Part shown: in pieces, positions 17,775 to 28,334 of the stretch
Layout of the letters: the number at the start of each line of letters is the position of its first letter
How positions within the stretch are numbered: position 1 is the first letter of the stretch
Source: Glaciecola sp. 33A
Lineage (GTDB): Bacteria > Pseudomonadota > Gammaproteobacteria > Enterobacterales > Alteromonadaceae
Length of the DNA stretch: 64,000 nucleotides
Assembly: GCF_002836745.1 (NCBI RefSeq)
Contig: NZ_PJAR01000028.1
Span: 1-64,000, forward strand
Direction of reading: 5' to 3'
Notes under the pieces: model-generated
The model's input: only the letters and a program-made list of their open reading frames with translations
Databases searched by the model: none
What the model was told of the DNA's origin: nothing
Position numbers and translations under genes: made by a program

Positions 17775-18839
17775 ATGACCCCACTAAAAAACGATAGATA
17801 TTTACGCGCTCTTTTAAAACAACCTGTTGATGTGACCCCAGTATGGATGATGCGTCAAGCCGGACGTTATTTACCCGAGTACAAAGCGATACGCGCTGAA
17901 GCCGGAAATTTTATGGCGCTGTGTACCAATCCTGAATTAGCCTGTGAAGTCACACTGCAACCCCTTCGACGCTTTCCTTTGGATGCCGCAATTTTGTTTT
18001 CAGACATTCTGACTATTCCTGATGCGATGGGTTTAGGTCTATATTTCGAAGAAGGCGAAGGTCCAAAGTTTAAGTCACCTATCGTTGATAAAGCAGGCGT
18101 AGACAAATTACCTATTCCGGATCCTGAGCTCGAACTCAAATATGTGATGGATGCAGTGCGCACTATTCGCAAGAATTTGAAAGGCGAAGTGCCTCTTATT
18201 GGTTTTTCTGGCAGTCCATGGACATTAGCTACTTATATGGTGGAAGGCGGTTCAAGCAAAGCCTTCACTAAAATTAAAAAGATGGCATTTGCAGAACCAG
18301 CCATGCTGCACGCATTATTAGATAAGCTCGCCGAGTCAGTGATTTTATATTTGAATGCGCAAATTGCAGCAGGTGTGCAATCGGTCATGATATTTGACAC
18401 TTGGGGCGGTGTATTGAGTCCTCGCGACTATAAACTTTTTTCTTTGCAATACATGGAAAAAATTGTTGCTGGATTAACTCGCGAATACGACGGTCAAAAA
18501 ATACCGGTTACATTATTTACTAAAAATGGTGGTATGTGGTTAGAGTCGATTGCTGCAACTGGCTGCGATGCTATTGGTCTGGATTGGACTATTGATATTG
18601 CGGATGCAAAAGCACGCGTTGGTGATAAAGTGGCACTGCAGGGCAATATGGACCCATCCATTTTATATGCACCACCTGAACGTATTGAACAAGAAGTTCA
18701 AGATATACTTGCCGGTTTTGGGGAAGGTGAAGGTCATGTATTTAACCTAGGTCATGGTATTCACTTAGACGTGCCACCTGAAAATGCAGGTGTATTTGTT
18801 GACGCTGTTCACAAATACAGTGCTCAATATCACAAATAA
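17775..18839 (+). CDS. hemE: Uroporphyrinogen decarboxylase
   Basis: HemE removes four acetate carboxyls from uroporphyrinogen III to give coproporphyrinogen III in haem synthesis. This 354-residue TIM barrel carries the substrate-binding [13 protein letters not shown] near the N-terminus, the [17 protein letters not shown] stretch with its conserved aspartate, [13 protein letters not shown] and [14 protein letters not shown]. Its length is that of the family. The short upstream gap contains a 7+1+7 palindrome (17707-17721). A bidirectional terminator follows. Another haem gene, hemH, lies 13.5 kb downstream in a separate unit. Confidence 0.97.
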   Translation: MTPLKNDRYLRALLKQPVDVTPVWMMRQAGRYLPEYKAIRAEAGNFMALCTNPELACEVTLQPLRRFPLDAAILFSDILTIPDAMGLGLYFEEGEGPKFKSPIVDKAGVDKLPIPDPELELKYVMDAVRTIRKNLKGEVPLIGFSGSPWTLATYMVEGGSSKAFTKIKKMAFAEPAMLHALLDKLAESVILYLNAQIAAGVQSVMIFDTWGGVLSPRDYKLFSLQYMEKIVAGLTREYDGQKIPVTLFTKNGGMWLESIAATGCDAIGLDWTIDIADAKARVGDKVALQGNMDPSILYAPPERIEQEVQDILAGFGEGEGHVFNLGHGIHLDVPPENAGVFVDAVHKYSAQYHK

Positions 18840-18892
18840 GTAATTTTTAGTATGGCAGCTCCTGTCTATTATTAATAATGCGCAAAAACAAC

Positions 18893-18926
18893 AAAAGCTG
18901 ACTTGGCATTAACAAGTCGGCTTTTT
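18893..18926. terminator. Bidirectional terminator between hemE and queG
   Basis: AAAAGCTGACTT and AAGTCGGCTTTTT form a long stem with T-tracts on both sides, between two convergent genes. Its right end reaches the queG stop codon at 18926-18928. Confidence 0.85.
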
Positions 18927-20149
18927 CATTTGTGCTTAGGCATTCCTTTCTCTACGCTTCTGGCCAAACGCTGAGTTTTACGGTTTACGGTGTTTTTACC
19001 TAGACTACCGTCGCTTGCGCTGCCGTCTTCTTCTTTGTTTCGGGCAACGTTTGTATTAATGGGTTGGACATCAGATTGCATTACCTCAGCTAATGCCCAT
19101 TGAATATGCTCTTGCACCATCTCATCGGGGAAATCCAGCGCGTTTTCCAATGCGCTTTTGATTTCTTGCGTTTCTTGCGGTGTTTTAGCTATTTGGTTGC
19201 CTAGTCCCACGGCAATATTTCGTTTCCATTTACGATAACCAATGCGTCTAATAGCCGAACCCTCTGTGTTCTTTAAGAATTCGTTTTCTGTCCATTTGAA
19301 TAAATCAAGCAATGAGCGGTTGTGCATGTGCTGCCTTGCAAAGAAGTCTTTCTCTTCGGTTACCTTTGCATATTTATTCCAGGGACAGACAAGCTGACAA
19401 TCATCACAACCATAAACTCTGTTTCCTATCGCTTTGCGATAAATGATGGGTATTTCGCCATCATTCTCTATCGTCAAATAAGAAATACATTTGCGCGCAT
19501 CTACAACATAAGGGGCTACAATTGCTTGCGTTGGACAAATTGAAATACAAGCCGTGCATTTACCACAGTTCTCTTCAACAGGTTGGTCGACAGGCAACGG
19601 TAAATTAATGAATAGTTCGCCCAAGAAGAAATACGAACCGGCTTCTTTATTAATTGTAAGTGAGTGTTTACCTGTCCACCCAAGGCCGGCTTTTTCCGCA
19701 ATGGCATGCTCAAGCACGGGAGCTGAGTCTACAAAAGGACGAAATGAAAAATCTTGGGTATATTCTTGAATTTGTTCAGCCAGCTTTTGCAATTTTTTGC
19801 GAATGACTTTGTGATAGTCTCTACCTAAAGCATAGCGGCTAATATAGGCTGTAGATGATGACTTTAAATTACTCGCGAAGGAAGCATCTGGTGGTAAATA
19901 ATCCATGCGGACGCTGATAATACGCAAAGTGCCAGGGACTAATTCGTTGGGTGATAAGCGTTTTTCTACATTGCGTTCAAGGAAGCTCATGCTGCCTTGA
20001 TAATCATTCTCAAGCCAGTTTTTTAATGCTTTTTCGTGCTGGCTTAGATCAACATCACTGATACCAATTTGCTGAAAACCTAGCGACTTACCCCAAGTCT
20101 TGATATTGTCTGTGAGCTGGCTCAAATCTATTGAATTAATAACTGACAT
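18926..20149 (-). CDS. queG: Epoxyqueuosine reductase QueG
   Basis: QueG catalyses the last step of queuosine synthesis in tRNA, reducing epoxyqueuosine with a cobalamin and two [4Fe-4S] clusters. The cluster motifs CGKCTACISICP and CDDCQLVCPW are both intact, as is the RDYHKVIRKKLQKLAE segment. The 407 residues include a lysine/arginine-rich C-terminal tail of about 40 residues beyond the usual end. The gene starts 19 bp from nnr on the opposite strand, the divergent arrangement known from E. coli. Confidence 0.95.
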   Translation of the reverse strand: MSVINSIDLSQLTDNIKTWGKSLGFQQIGISDVDLSQHEKALKNWLENDYQGSMSFLERNVEKRLSPNELVPGTLRIISVRMDYLPPDASFASNLKSSSTAYISRYALGRDYHKVIRKKLQKLAEQIQEYTQDFSFRPFVDSAPVLEHAIAEKAGLGWTGKHSLTINKEAGSYFFLGELFINLPLPVDQPVEENCGKCTACISICPTQAIVAPYVVDARKCISYLTIENDGEIPIIYRKAIGNRVYGCDDCQLVCPWNKYAKVTEEKDFFARQHMHNRSLLDLFKWTENEFLKNTEGSAIRRIGYRKWKRNIAVGLGNQIAKTPQETQEIKSALENALDFPDEMVQEHIQWALAEVMQSDVQPINTNVARNKEEDGSASDGSLGKNTVNRKTQRLARSVEKGMPKHK

Positions 20150-20168
20150 TTTCTACGGACACACTCGC

Positions 20169-21668
20169 ATGTTGCATAAAAATACAGCTCCAAGTCTAAC
20201 ACAGAAACTCTATCGTGCTGATCAAGTTAAGCATTTTGAATTAGAAGCAGCCGCTAAATTGGGTCTGTCGAAATTTGAACTAATGCAGCGGGCGGGCAAA
20301 GTCGTATTTGAACGTTGCATCTCATTAATGCCCAATACACAAACCTATTTAATATTGGTGGGTGTTGGCAATAATGCAGGTGACGGGTACGTCACTGCAT
20401 TAAATGCAGTCAATGCAGGTAAAACAGTGATTTTATGTGCAGTTGACCCAGAACGAGAAGTCATTGGTGATGTTGCTCGAGCTCAAAAAGCTTGGTTAGA
20501 TAACGGAGGTAAAATTGAAGCTTTTAGCCCTGAATTACTCGTTCGTTGCGACTTAATTATTGATGCACTTCTGGGCATTGGGATTGCCGGTATTATTCGC
20601 AATGAGTTTGCTGATGTAATTGACGCTATTAACGATTCAGCGATACCTGTTATTAGTGTTGATTTGCCCAGTGGGTTGGATGCAGATACCGGAGAATCAC
20701 TTGGTCGCTGTATACAAGCCGACATCACTATTACCTTTGTCGGCATCAAGCTAGGTTTAACCACCGGGGCAGGCAAGCAATCTTGTGGACAACTGGTATT
20801 TGAAGATTTGGGTATTGGTAAAGCGTTTGCTGAAATCGCACGAAGTGATGCGAGTGCACTTGATATTGCACATTTTAAAGGACTTGCTCCAAGACCGGTG
20901 CATAGTCATAAAGGGTCCTACGGTCGTCTATTATGTGTCGGCGGTAATTCAGGCATGGCTGGGGCGATCAGATTAAGTGCTGAAGCAGCATTGCGCAGTG
21001 GCACAGGCTTAGTAAAAGTGTATGCCCATGAAAGCTCAAAAGTACAAATTAGTGCAGGACGCCCGGAAATTATGGTGACCTCTACTAATTTAGAGGATGC
21101 ATTAGCATGGGCAACTTGTATTGTGATTGGTCCTGGTCTGGGCCAAGATAATTGGAGCCGCGCAACCTACGATACAGTTTTGCATTATTGTCAAAATAAC
21201 CCCAAACCCATGGTAATTGATGCCGACGCCCTGAATATTATGGCAAGCACTGCATCATTCGTTAGCATCGACGATTATGTAATGACACCTCACAGTGGCG
21301 AAGCTGCGAGGCTGTTGAACGTAACTGTTGAAGAAGTGGAAAATAATCGATTTGTGTTTGCTCGCCAAGTTGCGGAACGATATCATGCAACATGTGTCCT
21401 AAAAGGCGCTGGTACTATTATTGATGATGAAAAAAGCGCCTGGGTTTGTAGGCACGGTAATCCAGGTATGGCAACGGCAGGTATGGGAGACGTCCTTACT
21501 GGTATTATTGGGTCATTGATGGCGCAAGGAGTAAGTACTCCCCTGGCGTGCCAATATGGCGTTTCCCTGCATGCAAAAGCCGGTGATATAGTTGCCGAGA
21601 AACAAGGTCAAAGAGGCATGCTTGCGAGTGATTTATTTGATACAGTGCGCATGTTAATTAATGAGTAA
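20169..21668 (+). CDS. nnr: Bifunctional NAD(P)H-hydrate epimerase / ADP-dependent NAD(P)H-hydrate dehydratase
   Basis: This metabolite-repair enzyme restores damaged NAD(P)HX. The N-terminal YjeF_N epimerase domain (about 1-215) shows GVGNNAGDGYV and VDLPSGLDADTG. The C-terminal ribokinase-like dehydratase domain (about 230-495) shows KGSYGRLLCVGGN and the catalytic GNPGMATAGMGDVLTG. The frame is open 23 codons further upstream, but that part overlaps queG; the ATG at 20169 gives 499 residues, the usual length. It overlaps tsaE downstream. Confidence 0.94.
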   Translation: MLHKNTAPSLTQKLYRADQVKHFELEAAAKLGLSKFELMQRAGKVVFERCISLMPNTQTYLILVGVGNNAGDGYVTALNAVNAGKTVILCAVDPEREVIGDVARAQKAWLDNGGKIEAFSPELLVRCDLIIDALLGIGIAGIIRNEFADVIDAINDSAIPVISVDLPSGLDADTGESLGRCIQADITITFVGIKLGLTTGAGKQSCGQLVFEDLGIGKAFAEIARSDASALDIAHFKGLAPRPVHSHKGSYGRLLCVGGNSGMAGAIRLSAEAALRSGTGLVKVYAHESSKVQISAGRPEIMVTSTNLEDALAWATCIVIGPGLGQDNWSRATYDTVLHYCQNNPKPMVIDADALNIMASTASFVSIDDYVMTPHSGEAARLLNVTVEEVENNRFVFARQVAERYHATCVLKGAGTIIDDEKSAWVCRHGNPGMATAGMGDVLTGIIGSLMAQGVSTPLACQYGVSLHAKAGDIVAEKQGQRGMLASDLFDTVRMLINE

Positions 21669-22170
21669 TGTAGAGTGTATGGGGACCATGATAAAGAACG
21701 AATTTGTAGCTCATTCTGAAGACGATACACAACGTATTGCGATACAGTTGGCAAAGGTAATTATACAGCAAGGTCTAGGCGGTTTAACTTTTTATCTCAA
21801 TGGCGATTTGGGGGCTGGTAAAACAACCTTTACACGTCATTTGGTCCAAGCCTTGGGGCATAATGGAAATGTGAAAAGTCCGACTTATACTTTGGTTGAG
21901 CCTTATGAGATAGAGGACATCAAGTTATTCCACTTTGATTTGTATCGCTTAGCAGATGCTGAAGAACTCGAATTTATGGGCATCAGAGACTATTTTAATG
22001 ACAACAGTATGTGTCTGATTGAATGGGCTGAAAAAGGGTGGGGTTTACTTGCAAAGGCTGATGTAGAGGTGAACATTAAAATTGACAACGTTGGTGATGA
22101 CAATCGATTGTTTGAGTTTGTAGCAACATCTGATGCTGGTGAACGTTTATTATCTGCGTTAACGCGATAA
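21661..22170 (+). CDS. tsaE: tRNA threonylcarbamoyladenosine biosynthesis ATPase TsaE
   Basis: TsaE is the essential ATPase that works with TsaD and TsaB to make t6A37 on ANN-decoding tRNAs. The P-loop GDLGAGKTT, VKSPTYTLVEPY, FHFDLYRLAD and ELEFMGIRDYF are all diagnostic. The outermost ATG at 21661 overlaps the nnr stop by 8 nt. Internal ATGs at 21679 and 21688 are also possible, and the last gives an N-terminus closest in length to E. coli TsaE. None has a strong ribosome binding site, so translational coupling with nnr is likely. Confidence 0.95.
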   Translation: MSNVECMGTMIKNEFVAHSEDDTQRIAIQLAKVIIQQGLGGLTFYLNGDLGAGKTTFTRHLVQALGHNGNVKSPTYTLVEPYEIEDIKLFHFDLYRLADAEELEFMGIRDYFNDNSMCLIEWAEKGWGLLAKADVEVNIKIDNVGDDNRLFEFVATSDAGERLLSALTR

Positions 22171-22323
22171 CTATTCTGGATTAATAAAATTTGTAGATCG
22201 GTGGATGTTAATATGCCAGCCACTAATACGCAGAAATAGTAAGTCCGAAGGGTAATTTTGTATCGTTTGATACTGTGTTAATCTTATCTCGAAATTGTTG
22301 GAAAAATAAGAATAAAAAATACA

Positions 22324-23658
22324 ATGAACCAGAATGCAGTTGCATGCAAAGTAGTGAGTTCGATACTAGCGCTTTTCGTTAGCCTGACCGCGTATGCTCA
22401 AACACAATCCAATATTACTGATATCAGGATATCTCCAAGCAACGACAGTACCCGCATCGTTGTTGATATATCGCAGCAAACACGTTTTTCCTATTTTAAC
22501 CTGCAGTCGCCTGAAAGACTCGTGGTTGACTTCAAAGATACCAATCGAAAGTTCAATTTCAGCAAAGTGGATAACACCAGTCGCCTGATTAAAAAAATAC
22601 GCTACTCAAAACCTAAGCTAGCTTCTGATATGCGTATGGTTATTGAATTAAACAAAGACATAGACGCACAATTATTTTCGTTGGAACCCGGGGCCGATTT
22701 TGGCTACCGCATTGTCATTGACCTAAAGGACCTTAATCCGACCCCAGTAGTTACTAGCACTGCTGCACCCAGACGTGATAAAGATATCATTATTGTTATT
22801 GATGCGGGTCATGGTGGTGTCGATCCCGGTTCGATTGGTCCTCAAGGAACATACGAAAAAAACATCACATTAAGCATAAGTAAAATGCTTGAAAAACGTG
22901 TTAACGAAGAGGTTGGTTTACGCGCTATTATGACGCGTCACGGTGACTATTATATTAGCCCTAATGACCGGCCCGATTTTGCAACCAAAGAAAATGCCGA
23001 CTTACTCATCTCGATTCATGCTGATGCTTTCACCACTCCGCAACCAAGAGGCGGTTCTGTTTGGGTCCTTTCTAAGGGTCGAGCGGACAGTGAATTAGGT
23101 CGTTTGTTAGAAAGAACAGAGAGGGACTCGGAATTGCTAGGCTCAGCGGCTGATGTTATTGGTGATAGGGATACGGAGCGTTATTTTGCAGAAACTATTT
23201 TTAATATGTCCATGGATTTGTCTCGTGCGTCGAGCTATGACATTAGTAACAAAGTGATTAAAGAAATGAGAAAAGTAACGAGGATGCACAAGAAAGTTCC
23301 TCAAAGCGCGAGTTTAGCGGTATTGACGGCACCAGAAACACCCTCTATTTTAGTTGAAGTTGGATTTATTTCTAATCCTCACGAAGAAAAAAACTTGAAT
23401 TGGCGGGCATATCGTCAACAATTAGCTGATTCACTATTTAAATCGATTCAATTATTTTTTAGAAATGCACCGCCCGAAGGCACTTTATGGGCTCAAGAGC
23501 GCGACAGCCAACCAAGAAAGCATAGGGTAAAAAGCGGTGATTCACTTTCACTCTTGGCGCAACGCTACAATGTTGATTTAGACAGCTTAAGAGAAGTAAA
23601 TAATATAAAAGGTGATTTGGTAAGGATCGGGCAGACACTGACTATTCCTGAGAATTAA
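22324..23658 (+). CDS. amiB: N-acetylmuramoyl-L-alanine amidase AmiB with AMIN and LysM domains
   Basis: This periplasmic zinc amidase cuts peptide side chains from septal peptidoglycan during daughter-cell separation. A signal peptide (cleaved after about residue 25, LTAYAQ) is followed by an AMIN septal-targeting domain (about 30-130), then Amidase_3 (about 155-375) with the zinc ligands in IDAGHGG, SIHADAF and the late catalytic VEVGFISN. A single LysM domain (HRVKSGDSLSLLAQRYNV, about 398-443) ends the 444 residues. It heads the amiB-mutL-miaA-hfq run, 153 nt after tsaE. Confidence 0.95.
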   Translation: MNQNAVACKVVSSILALFVSLTAYAQTQSNITDIRISPSNDSTRIVVDISQQTRFSYFNLQSPERLVVDFKDTNRKFNFSKVDNTSRLIKKIRYSKPKLASDMRMVIELNKDIDAQLFSLEPGADFGYRIVIDLKDLNPTPVVTSTAAPRRDKDIIIVIDAGHGGVDPGSIGPQGTYEKNITLSISKMLEKRVNEEVGLRAIMTRHGDYYISPNDRPDFATKENADLLISIHADAFTTPQPRGGSVWVLSKGRADSELGRLLERTERDSELLGSAADVIGDRDTERYFAETIFNMSMDLSRASSYDISNKVIKEMRKVTRMHKKVPQSASLAVLTAPETPSILVEVGFISNPHEEKNLNWRAYRQQLADSLFKSIQLFFRNAPPEGTLWAQERDSQPRKHRVKSGDSLSLLAQRYNVDLDSLREVNNIKGDLVRIGQTLTIPEN

Positions 23659-23699
23659 CTAAACAAAAACGACGACCTAAATAAGCGAAGATACTAGCA

Positions 23700-25553
23700 T
23701 TGACTATCAAAATACTCCCCGCCCGACTTGCTAACCAAATTGCCGCTGGCGAAGTGGTTGAACGTCCTGCATCCGTGGTTAAAGAACTCGTCGAAAACAG
23801 CATCGATGCGGGGGCTACCGATATATTGGTTGAAATTGATAAAGGCGGCCATAAGCGGATGCTGATCCGCGATAATGGTAACGGTATTCCAAAAGATGAG
23901 TTGAGCTTAGCATTAAGTCGTCATGCGACGAGTAAAATTCAAGATATTGACGATTTAGAGTCTATTACGAGTTTAGGTTTTCGTGGTGAAGCGTTGGCCA
24001 GCATCAGTTCCGTGAGTCGTTTAACGCTGACTTCAAAAACCGATGACCAAGCACAAGCATGGCAGGCCCATTGTGAAGGCCGAGAAATGGAAATTCAATT
24101 AAACCCTGCCGCGCATCCAAAAGGCGCATCGGTTGAAGTGCTCGATCTTTTCTTTAATACACCAGCTAGGCGAAAGTTTTTACGTGCTGAAAAAACAGAA
24201 TTTCAGCATGTTGAAGAAGTTTTTAAGAGAATGGCACTAAGTCATTTTGAAGTTGGCTTTACTCTCAAGCATAATGGTCGGGTTGTACATCGCTTTCCTG
24301 CGGTATTGCCAGAGCTTAAAAATAAAAGAATAGCAGCAGTGTGTGGTCAGGCATTTTTGCAAAGTAGTATTGTTGTACACGGTGAATATGAAAACGTGTC
24401 GGTTATGGGATGGTGTAACGCAGTTGGTCAGGGGCGTGGGACTAACGATCTGCAATATAGTTTTGTAAATGGCCGAATGATGAAGGACCGCGTTATTTTA
24501 CACGCTATTCGACAAGCATTTGAGGGCATGATTGATCCGCAAACCTATCCTGCATTTGTTTTATTTATTACCATGCCGCCTGCGGAGTTGGATATCAATG
24601 TGCATCCAGCCAAGCATGAAGTGCGGTTTCATCAGAGTCGCCAAGTGCACGATCTTATTTATAAAAGTGTTTCAGATGCATTGTTACTGAGTACTTCTAC
24701 CGATGCTTTTGAGTTTGATAAAAACGAACAAGCTGACTCTGCTAACGCCAATATTACTTCATTATACGAAATACCAAAACACGCGTATCAGCAGCCATCA
24801 GGCGATAATTCAGGTGAAAACAGGCATGGAACGCAATCAGGTTATACACCACAAGCAAGAGGCTTCGAGAGTCAAAGTAATAACACAAAAAGCCACCATG
24901 GCGTCGGGCAGGTTAATAAAAGTGCAGCCAATCAATATCACAACCTAATGAGTCCAAGTACCGAACCTTATCGAAACTCTGTAAATAGTGATAGTCCTGA
25001 TAAATCTGGCTTCTCGTTTCTGTTAACTGAATCAAAGCAACTTGTTTTCGTGCGCAATGAGAACGTGTGCTTTTTGCCCGCCTACCAAGTTCCGAGCTAT
25101 GTTTTATATAAACAAATTCTGGCTTCAGATGTGCAACAACCATTATTGATGCCAGTTTCCGTGAAACAAAATATAGCTGGATCTCAATTAACGCCAGACA
25201 AGCAAGATCAGCAAGATATTTTGCAAAACAGACTGAATATTCTACAGGAACTCGGCTTCGACATTCAATTGCATGGCGCTAAGTGGATTTTGAGACAAGT
25301 ACCAGCTTGCTTGAGGCCGCTTCCATGGGTGTCGATTTTACCTAAGCTGCTAGATACAGAAGTACCGCTCTTTAATACTAAAACGGTATTGCAATACATT
25401 TGTTTTTGTTGGGCTCAATCGTATGAATTTAGTGTTGCTGAATTACATACATGGTTTCATGCAATGTCGCAAACCGAGCAAATTCAGCTGATTGCGACGT
25501 CGGCTACAACGGTTGATATACCCATAGTCACCTTTTCAATTGATAAAAATTAA
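23700..25553 (+). CDS. mutL: DNA mismatch repair protein MutL
   Basis: MutL couples MutS recognition of mismatches to downstream strand nicking. The N-terminal GHKL ATPase shows ENSIDAG, RDNGNGI and [11 protein letters not shown] long Q/N/S-rich linker (about 335-435) leads to the C-terminal dimerisation domain. No DQHA-type endonuclease motif is present, so nicking must come from a MutH-like partner. Translation begins at a TTG (23700), since the next residues [16 protein letters not shown] match the conserved MutL N-terminus exactly. Its stop is immediately followed by the miaA ATG. Confidence 0.96.
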   Translation: MTIKILPARLANQIAAGEVVERPASVVKELVENSIDAGATDILVEIDKGGHKRMLIRDNGNGIPKDELSLALSRHATSKIQDIDDLESITSLGFRGEALASISSVSRLTLTSKTDDQAQAWQAHCEGREMEIQLNPAAHPKGASVEVLDLFFNTPARRKFLRAEKTEFQHVEEVFKRMALSHFEVGFTLKHNGRVVHRFPAVLPELKNKRIAAVCGQAFLQSSIVVHGEYENVSVMGWCNAVGQGRGTNDLQYSFVNGRMMKDRVILHAIRQAFEGMIDPQTYPAFVLFITMPPAELDINVHPAKHEVRFHQSRQVHDLIYKSVSDALLLSTSTDAFEFDKNEQADSANANITSLYEIPKHAYQQPSGDNSGENRHGTQSGYTPQARGFESQSNNTKSHHGVGQVNKSAANQYHNLMSPSTEPYRNSVNSDSPDKSGFSFLLTESKQLVFVRNENVCFLPAYQVPSYVLYKQILASDVQQPLLMPVSVKQNIAGSQLTPDKQDQQDILQNRLNILQELGFDIQLHGAKWILRQVPACLRPLPWVSILPKLLDTEVPLFNTKTVLQYICFCWAQSYEFSVAELHTWFHAMSQTEQIQLIATSATTVDIPIVTFSIDKN

Positions 25554-26507
25554 ATGAGTGATCCTGCGATACCACAAAAACCAAACAAACCCCTATTGCC
25601 ACAAGTCATTACTATTATGGGACCAACCGCGTCGGGTAAAACAGCGTTAGCCATTGACTTGGCTAAAAGGATAAATGGCGAAGTTGTTAGTGTCGATTCT
25701 GCTCTGATTTATCGGGGATTGGATATTGGTACTGCGAAACCGAAATTTGAAGAAAGAGGTGATATTAAACATTGGTTGATTGACATTGTTGATCCTGAAA
25801 ACGCATACTCTGTGGCTGAATTTTGTAAAGATACGCTTGTTTGTATTGAAGATATATTGCGCAGAAGAAAGACTCCTATTCTTGCTGGTGGCACCATGAT
25901 GTATTTTAATAGCTTAATAAAAGGGCTGTCTAGTTTGCCAAATGCCGATGTAAAAACACGTAGTCAAATACAATTATTTGTTGAGCAACACGGATTGCTA
26001 GCGGCGCATCAAAAGTTGAGCAATATTGATCCAGGAAGTGGTGCCCGTATTCATCAGAATGATCCGCAACGTATCATGCGGGCATTAGAAGTATATGCAT
26101 TGACTGGTAAGACTATGACAGATTTACAAGGCATAAAACGGGATCCTTTACCGTATGAATTCACTCAGTTTAGTTTGATGCCAAATGATCGTGCGTTGTT
26201 ACACGAGCGTATTGCTACTAGGTTTGATCTCATGCTACAAAATAACTTTGAACAAGAAGTAAGAAAACTACGTAAACATAATTTACTACACATTAATCTG
26301 CCTGCTATTCGCAGTGTGGGTTATCGCCAAATGTGGCAATATTTGGATGGTGAATGCAACTTTGATGAAATGCGGGAAATGGGAATTATCGCAACTAGGC
26401 AGTTAGCTAAGCGTCAAATTACGTGGTTAAGAGGCTGGGAAGGCGCTATTTCGTTAGAAACAGGCAATACAGAAAACATCAAACTGATATTGCAACATAT
26501 TCGATAA
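25554..26507 (+). CDS. miaA: tRNA dimethylallyltransferase MiaA
   Basis: MiaA attaches the dimethylallyl group to A37 of tRNAs reading UNN codons. The 317-residue protein begins with a short proline-rich extension and then the P-loop MGPTASGKTALA. SVDSALIYRGLDIGTAKP, LAGGTMMYF and the C-terminal RQLAKRQITWLRGW complete the signature. The start codon abuts the mutL stop with no gap, a translationally coupled arrangement, and hfq follows after 94 nt. Confidence 0.96.
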   Translation: MSDPAIPQKPNKPLLPQVITIMGPTASGKTALAIDLAKRINGEVVSVDSALIYRGLDIGTAKPKFEERGDIKHWLIDIVDPENAYSVAEFCKDTLVCIEDILRRRKTPILAGGTMMYFNSLIKGLSSLPNADVKTRSQIQLFVEQHGLLAAHQKLSNIDPGSGARIHQNDPQRIMRALEVYALTGKTMTDLQGIKRDPLPYEFTQFSLMPNDRALLHERIATRFDLMLQNNFEQEVRKLRKHNLLHINLPAIRSVGYRQMWQYLDGECNFDEMREMGIIATRQLAKRQITWLRGWEGAISLETGNTENIKLILQHIR

Positions 26508-26601
26508 AATTCGTTATATATTTTTGCTTGAATAGTATACACTTGTTAAGTAGTGAGAGTATTCCGAAAATAAAAAACATAATAAAGAGTAAGGATCACA
26601 A

Positions 26602-26841
26602 ATGGCTAAAGGTCAATCACTTCAAGACCCGTTCTTAAATGCATTAAGAAAGGAGCGTATTCCAGTCTCAATATATCTTGTAAATGGTATTAAGTTGCAA
26701 GGTCAAGTTGAGTCATTCGATCAGTTTGTCATTTTATTGAAAAACACGGTGAGCCAAATGGTATACAAGCATGCAATCTCAACCGTGGTGCCTTCTAGAG
26801 CGATTGTAATGCCTACTCAAAGTGACGGTGAAGGCGAATAA
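26602..26841 (+). CDS. hfq: RNA chaperone Hfq
   Basis: Hfq is the hexameric RNA chaperone that pairs small RNAs with mRNAs. The 79 residues contain Sm1 ([20 protein letters not shown]) and the Sm2 signature [11 protein letters not shown]. The N-terminal [20 protein letters not shown] is nearly invariant. The acidic, disordered C-terminal tail is much shorter than in E. coli (102 residues), ending about 12 residues after Sm2. The ribosome binding site AAGGAT is well placed. Confidence 0.97.
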   Translation: MAKGQSLQDPFLNALRKERIPVSIYLVNGIKLQGQVESFDQFVILLKNTVSQMVYKHAISTVVPSRAIVMPTQSDGEGE

Positions 26842-26948
26842 TGTCGGCGGGCCTCAATAACTTTGCCCGTAATCCAGTCATTTCGATGGAAAGTCGTGCT
26901 TCAACTAAAAGGCATGTTTAATCAAAAGTCATAACAACGGGGTTCTAT

Positions 26949-28232
26949 TTGTTTGATCGTTACGAAGCCGGTGAACAGGCTGTTTTAGTTCACGTTGATT
27001 TCTCTGATAACAGTAACAATGAAGACTTAAACGAATTGCAGATGCTGGTAAGTTCAGCGGGTGTAAACGCAGCATCAGTGCTTACAACATCTAGACGGTC
27101 TCCTCAGGCCAAATTTTTTGTTGGTAGCGGCAAAGCACAAGAAATAGCCGATACCGTAAAAGCAATTGGCGCAGACGTTGTTATTTTCAATCACCAACTT
27201 TCTCCTTCACAAGAACGTAACCTCGAAGCGCTTATTTGCTGCCGAGTCCTTGACCGTACGAGTCTTATTCTTGATATATTTGCGCAACGAGCGAGGACTC
27301 ATGAAGGGAAATTACAAGTTGAATTGGCGCAATTACGTCATTTGTCAACTAGACTTATTCGTGGTTGGACTCACTTAGAGCGGCAAAAAGGTGGTATCGG
27401 TTTACGCGGTCCAGGTGAAACTCAATTAGAGACCGATAGACGTTTGCTTAGAGCACGAGTAAAAGGAATTATTAAGCGCCTAGAAAAAGTGAAAAAACAA
27501 CGTGAGCAAGGTCGCCGTTCTCGAAAACGTGCTGAAATTCCAACCGTATCGCTAGTGGGTTACACCAATGCTGGAAAATCGACACTGTTTAACACGATTA
27601 CCAATGCAGGGGTCTACGCAGCTGATCAATTGTTTGCTACACTGGACCCAACGTTGCGTAAAATTGAGTTAGCAGAAGTTGGTCATGCTATTTTAGCTGA
27701 TACAGTGGGTTTTATACGTCACTTGCCACATGATTTAGTGGCAGCATTTAAAGCCACGCTTCAGGAAACTCAGGAAGCTGATCTCTTATTGCACGTCATT
27801 GATTATGCGGACGATCAATATCTTGAATATACCGACCAAGTAAATGAGGTATTGGATGAAATTGGCGCTGGTGAAGTGCCGCAACTAATCGTTTGTAATA
27901 AAATAGATCGGTTAGAAGGCGTTGTACCAAAAATTGATCGCGACGATACTGGTCGTCCTATTCGTGTTTGGATTTCAGCGCAAGCAGGTTTGGGTATTGA
28001 TTTATTAAAAAATGCCCTCACTGAATGTTTACACAAGACGATGGTTGAATATCGGTTAAAAGTTCCACCAAATGAAGGCAGTTTGCGTGGAATGCTCTAT
28101 AATCTTAATTGCATTGCACGACAAAGCTATTCAGACGATGGATATTGGCTGGTAGATATCAAGATGCTTGAGAGTGATTGGAATAAAATAGATAAACAAT
28201 TAGATAATCGTCTCAATAATTACATTTTGTGA
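26949..28232 (+). CDS. hflX: Ribosome-dissociating GTPase HflX
   Basis: HflX is a GTPase that splits stalled 70S ribosomes under heat or antibiotic stress. The N-terminal HflX domain (MFDRYEAGEQAVLVHVDF, LAQLRHLSTRLIRGWTHLER), a basic coiled-coil linker (KRLEKVKKQREQGRRSRKR) and the G domain (P-loop GYTNAGKST, DTVGFIRHLPHDLV, NKID) are intact across 427 residues. The start is TTG at 26949; the encoded N-terminus matches the family from the first residue. It follows hfq by 107 nt, the usual context. Confidence 0.96.
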   Translation: MFDRYEAGEQAVLVHVDFSDNSNNEDLNELQMLVSSAGVNAASVLTTSRRSPQAKFFVGSGKAQEIADTVKAIGADVVIFNHQLSPSQERNLEALICCRVLDRTSLILDIFAQRARTHEGKLQVELAQLRHLSTRLIRGWTHLERQKGGIGLRGPGETQLETDRRLLRARVKGIIKRLEKVKKQREQGRRSRKRAEIPTVSLVGYTNAGKSTLFNTITNAGVYAADQLFATLDPTLRKIELAEVGHAILADTVGFIRHLPHDLVAAFKATLQETQEADLLLHVIDYADDQYLEYTDQVNEVLDEIGAGEVPQLIVCNKIDRLEGVVPKIDRDDTGRPIRVWISAQAGLGIDLLKNALTECLHKTMVEYRLKVPPNEGSLRGMLYNLNCIARQSYSDDGYWLVDIKMLESDWNKIDKQLDNRLNNYIL

Positions 28233-28334
28233 CGGTTATTTGTAAATTTAAAAATCTAATCTAATCGGCTTCTAGTATAAATATTAGTAAAACAAAAATG
28301 TAAGTATAAATGACTTTAATTACGGAGTGTCTGT

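Noticed and set aside
23700-25553. MutL with an intrinsic endonuclease
   Set aside because: The DQHA(X)2E(X)4E metal-binding motif is absent from the C-terminal domain.
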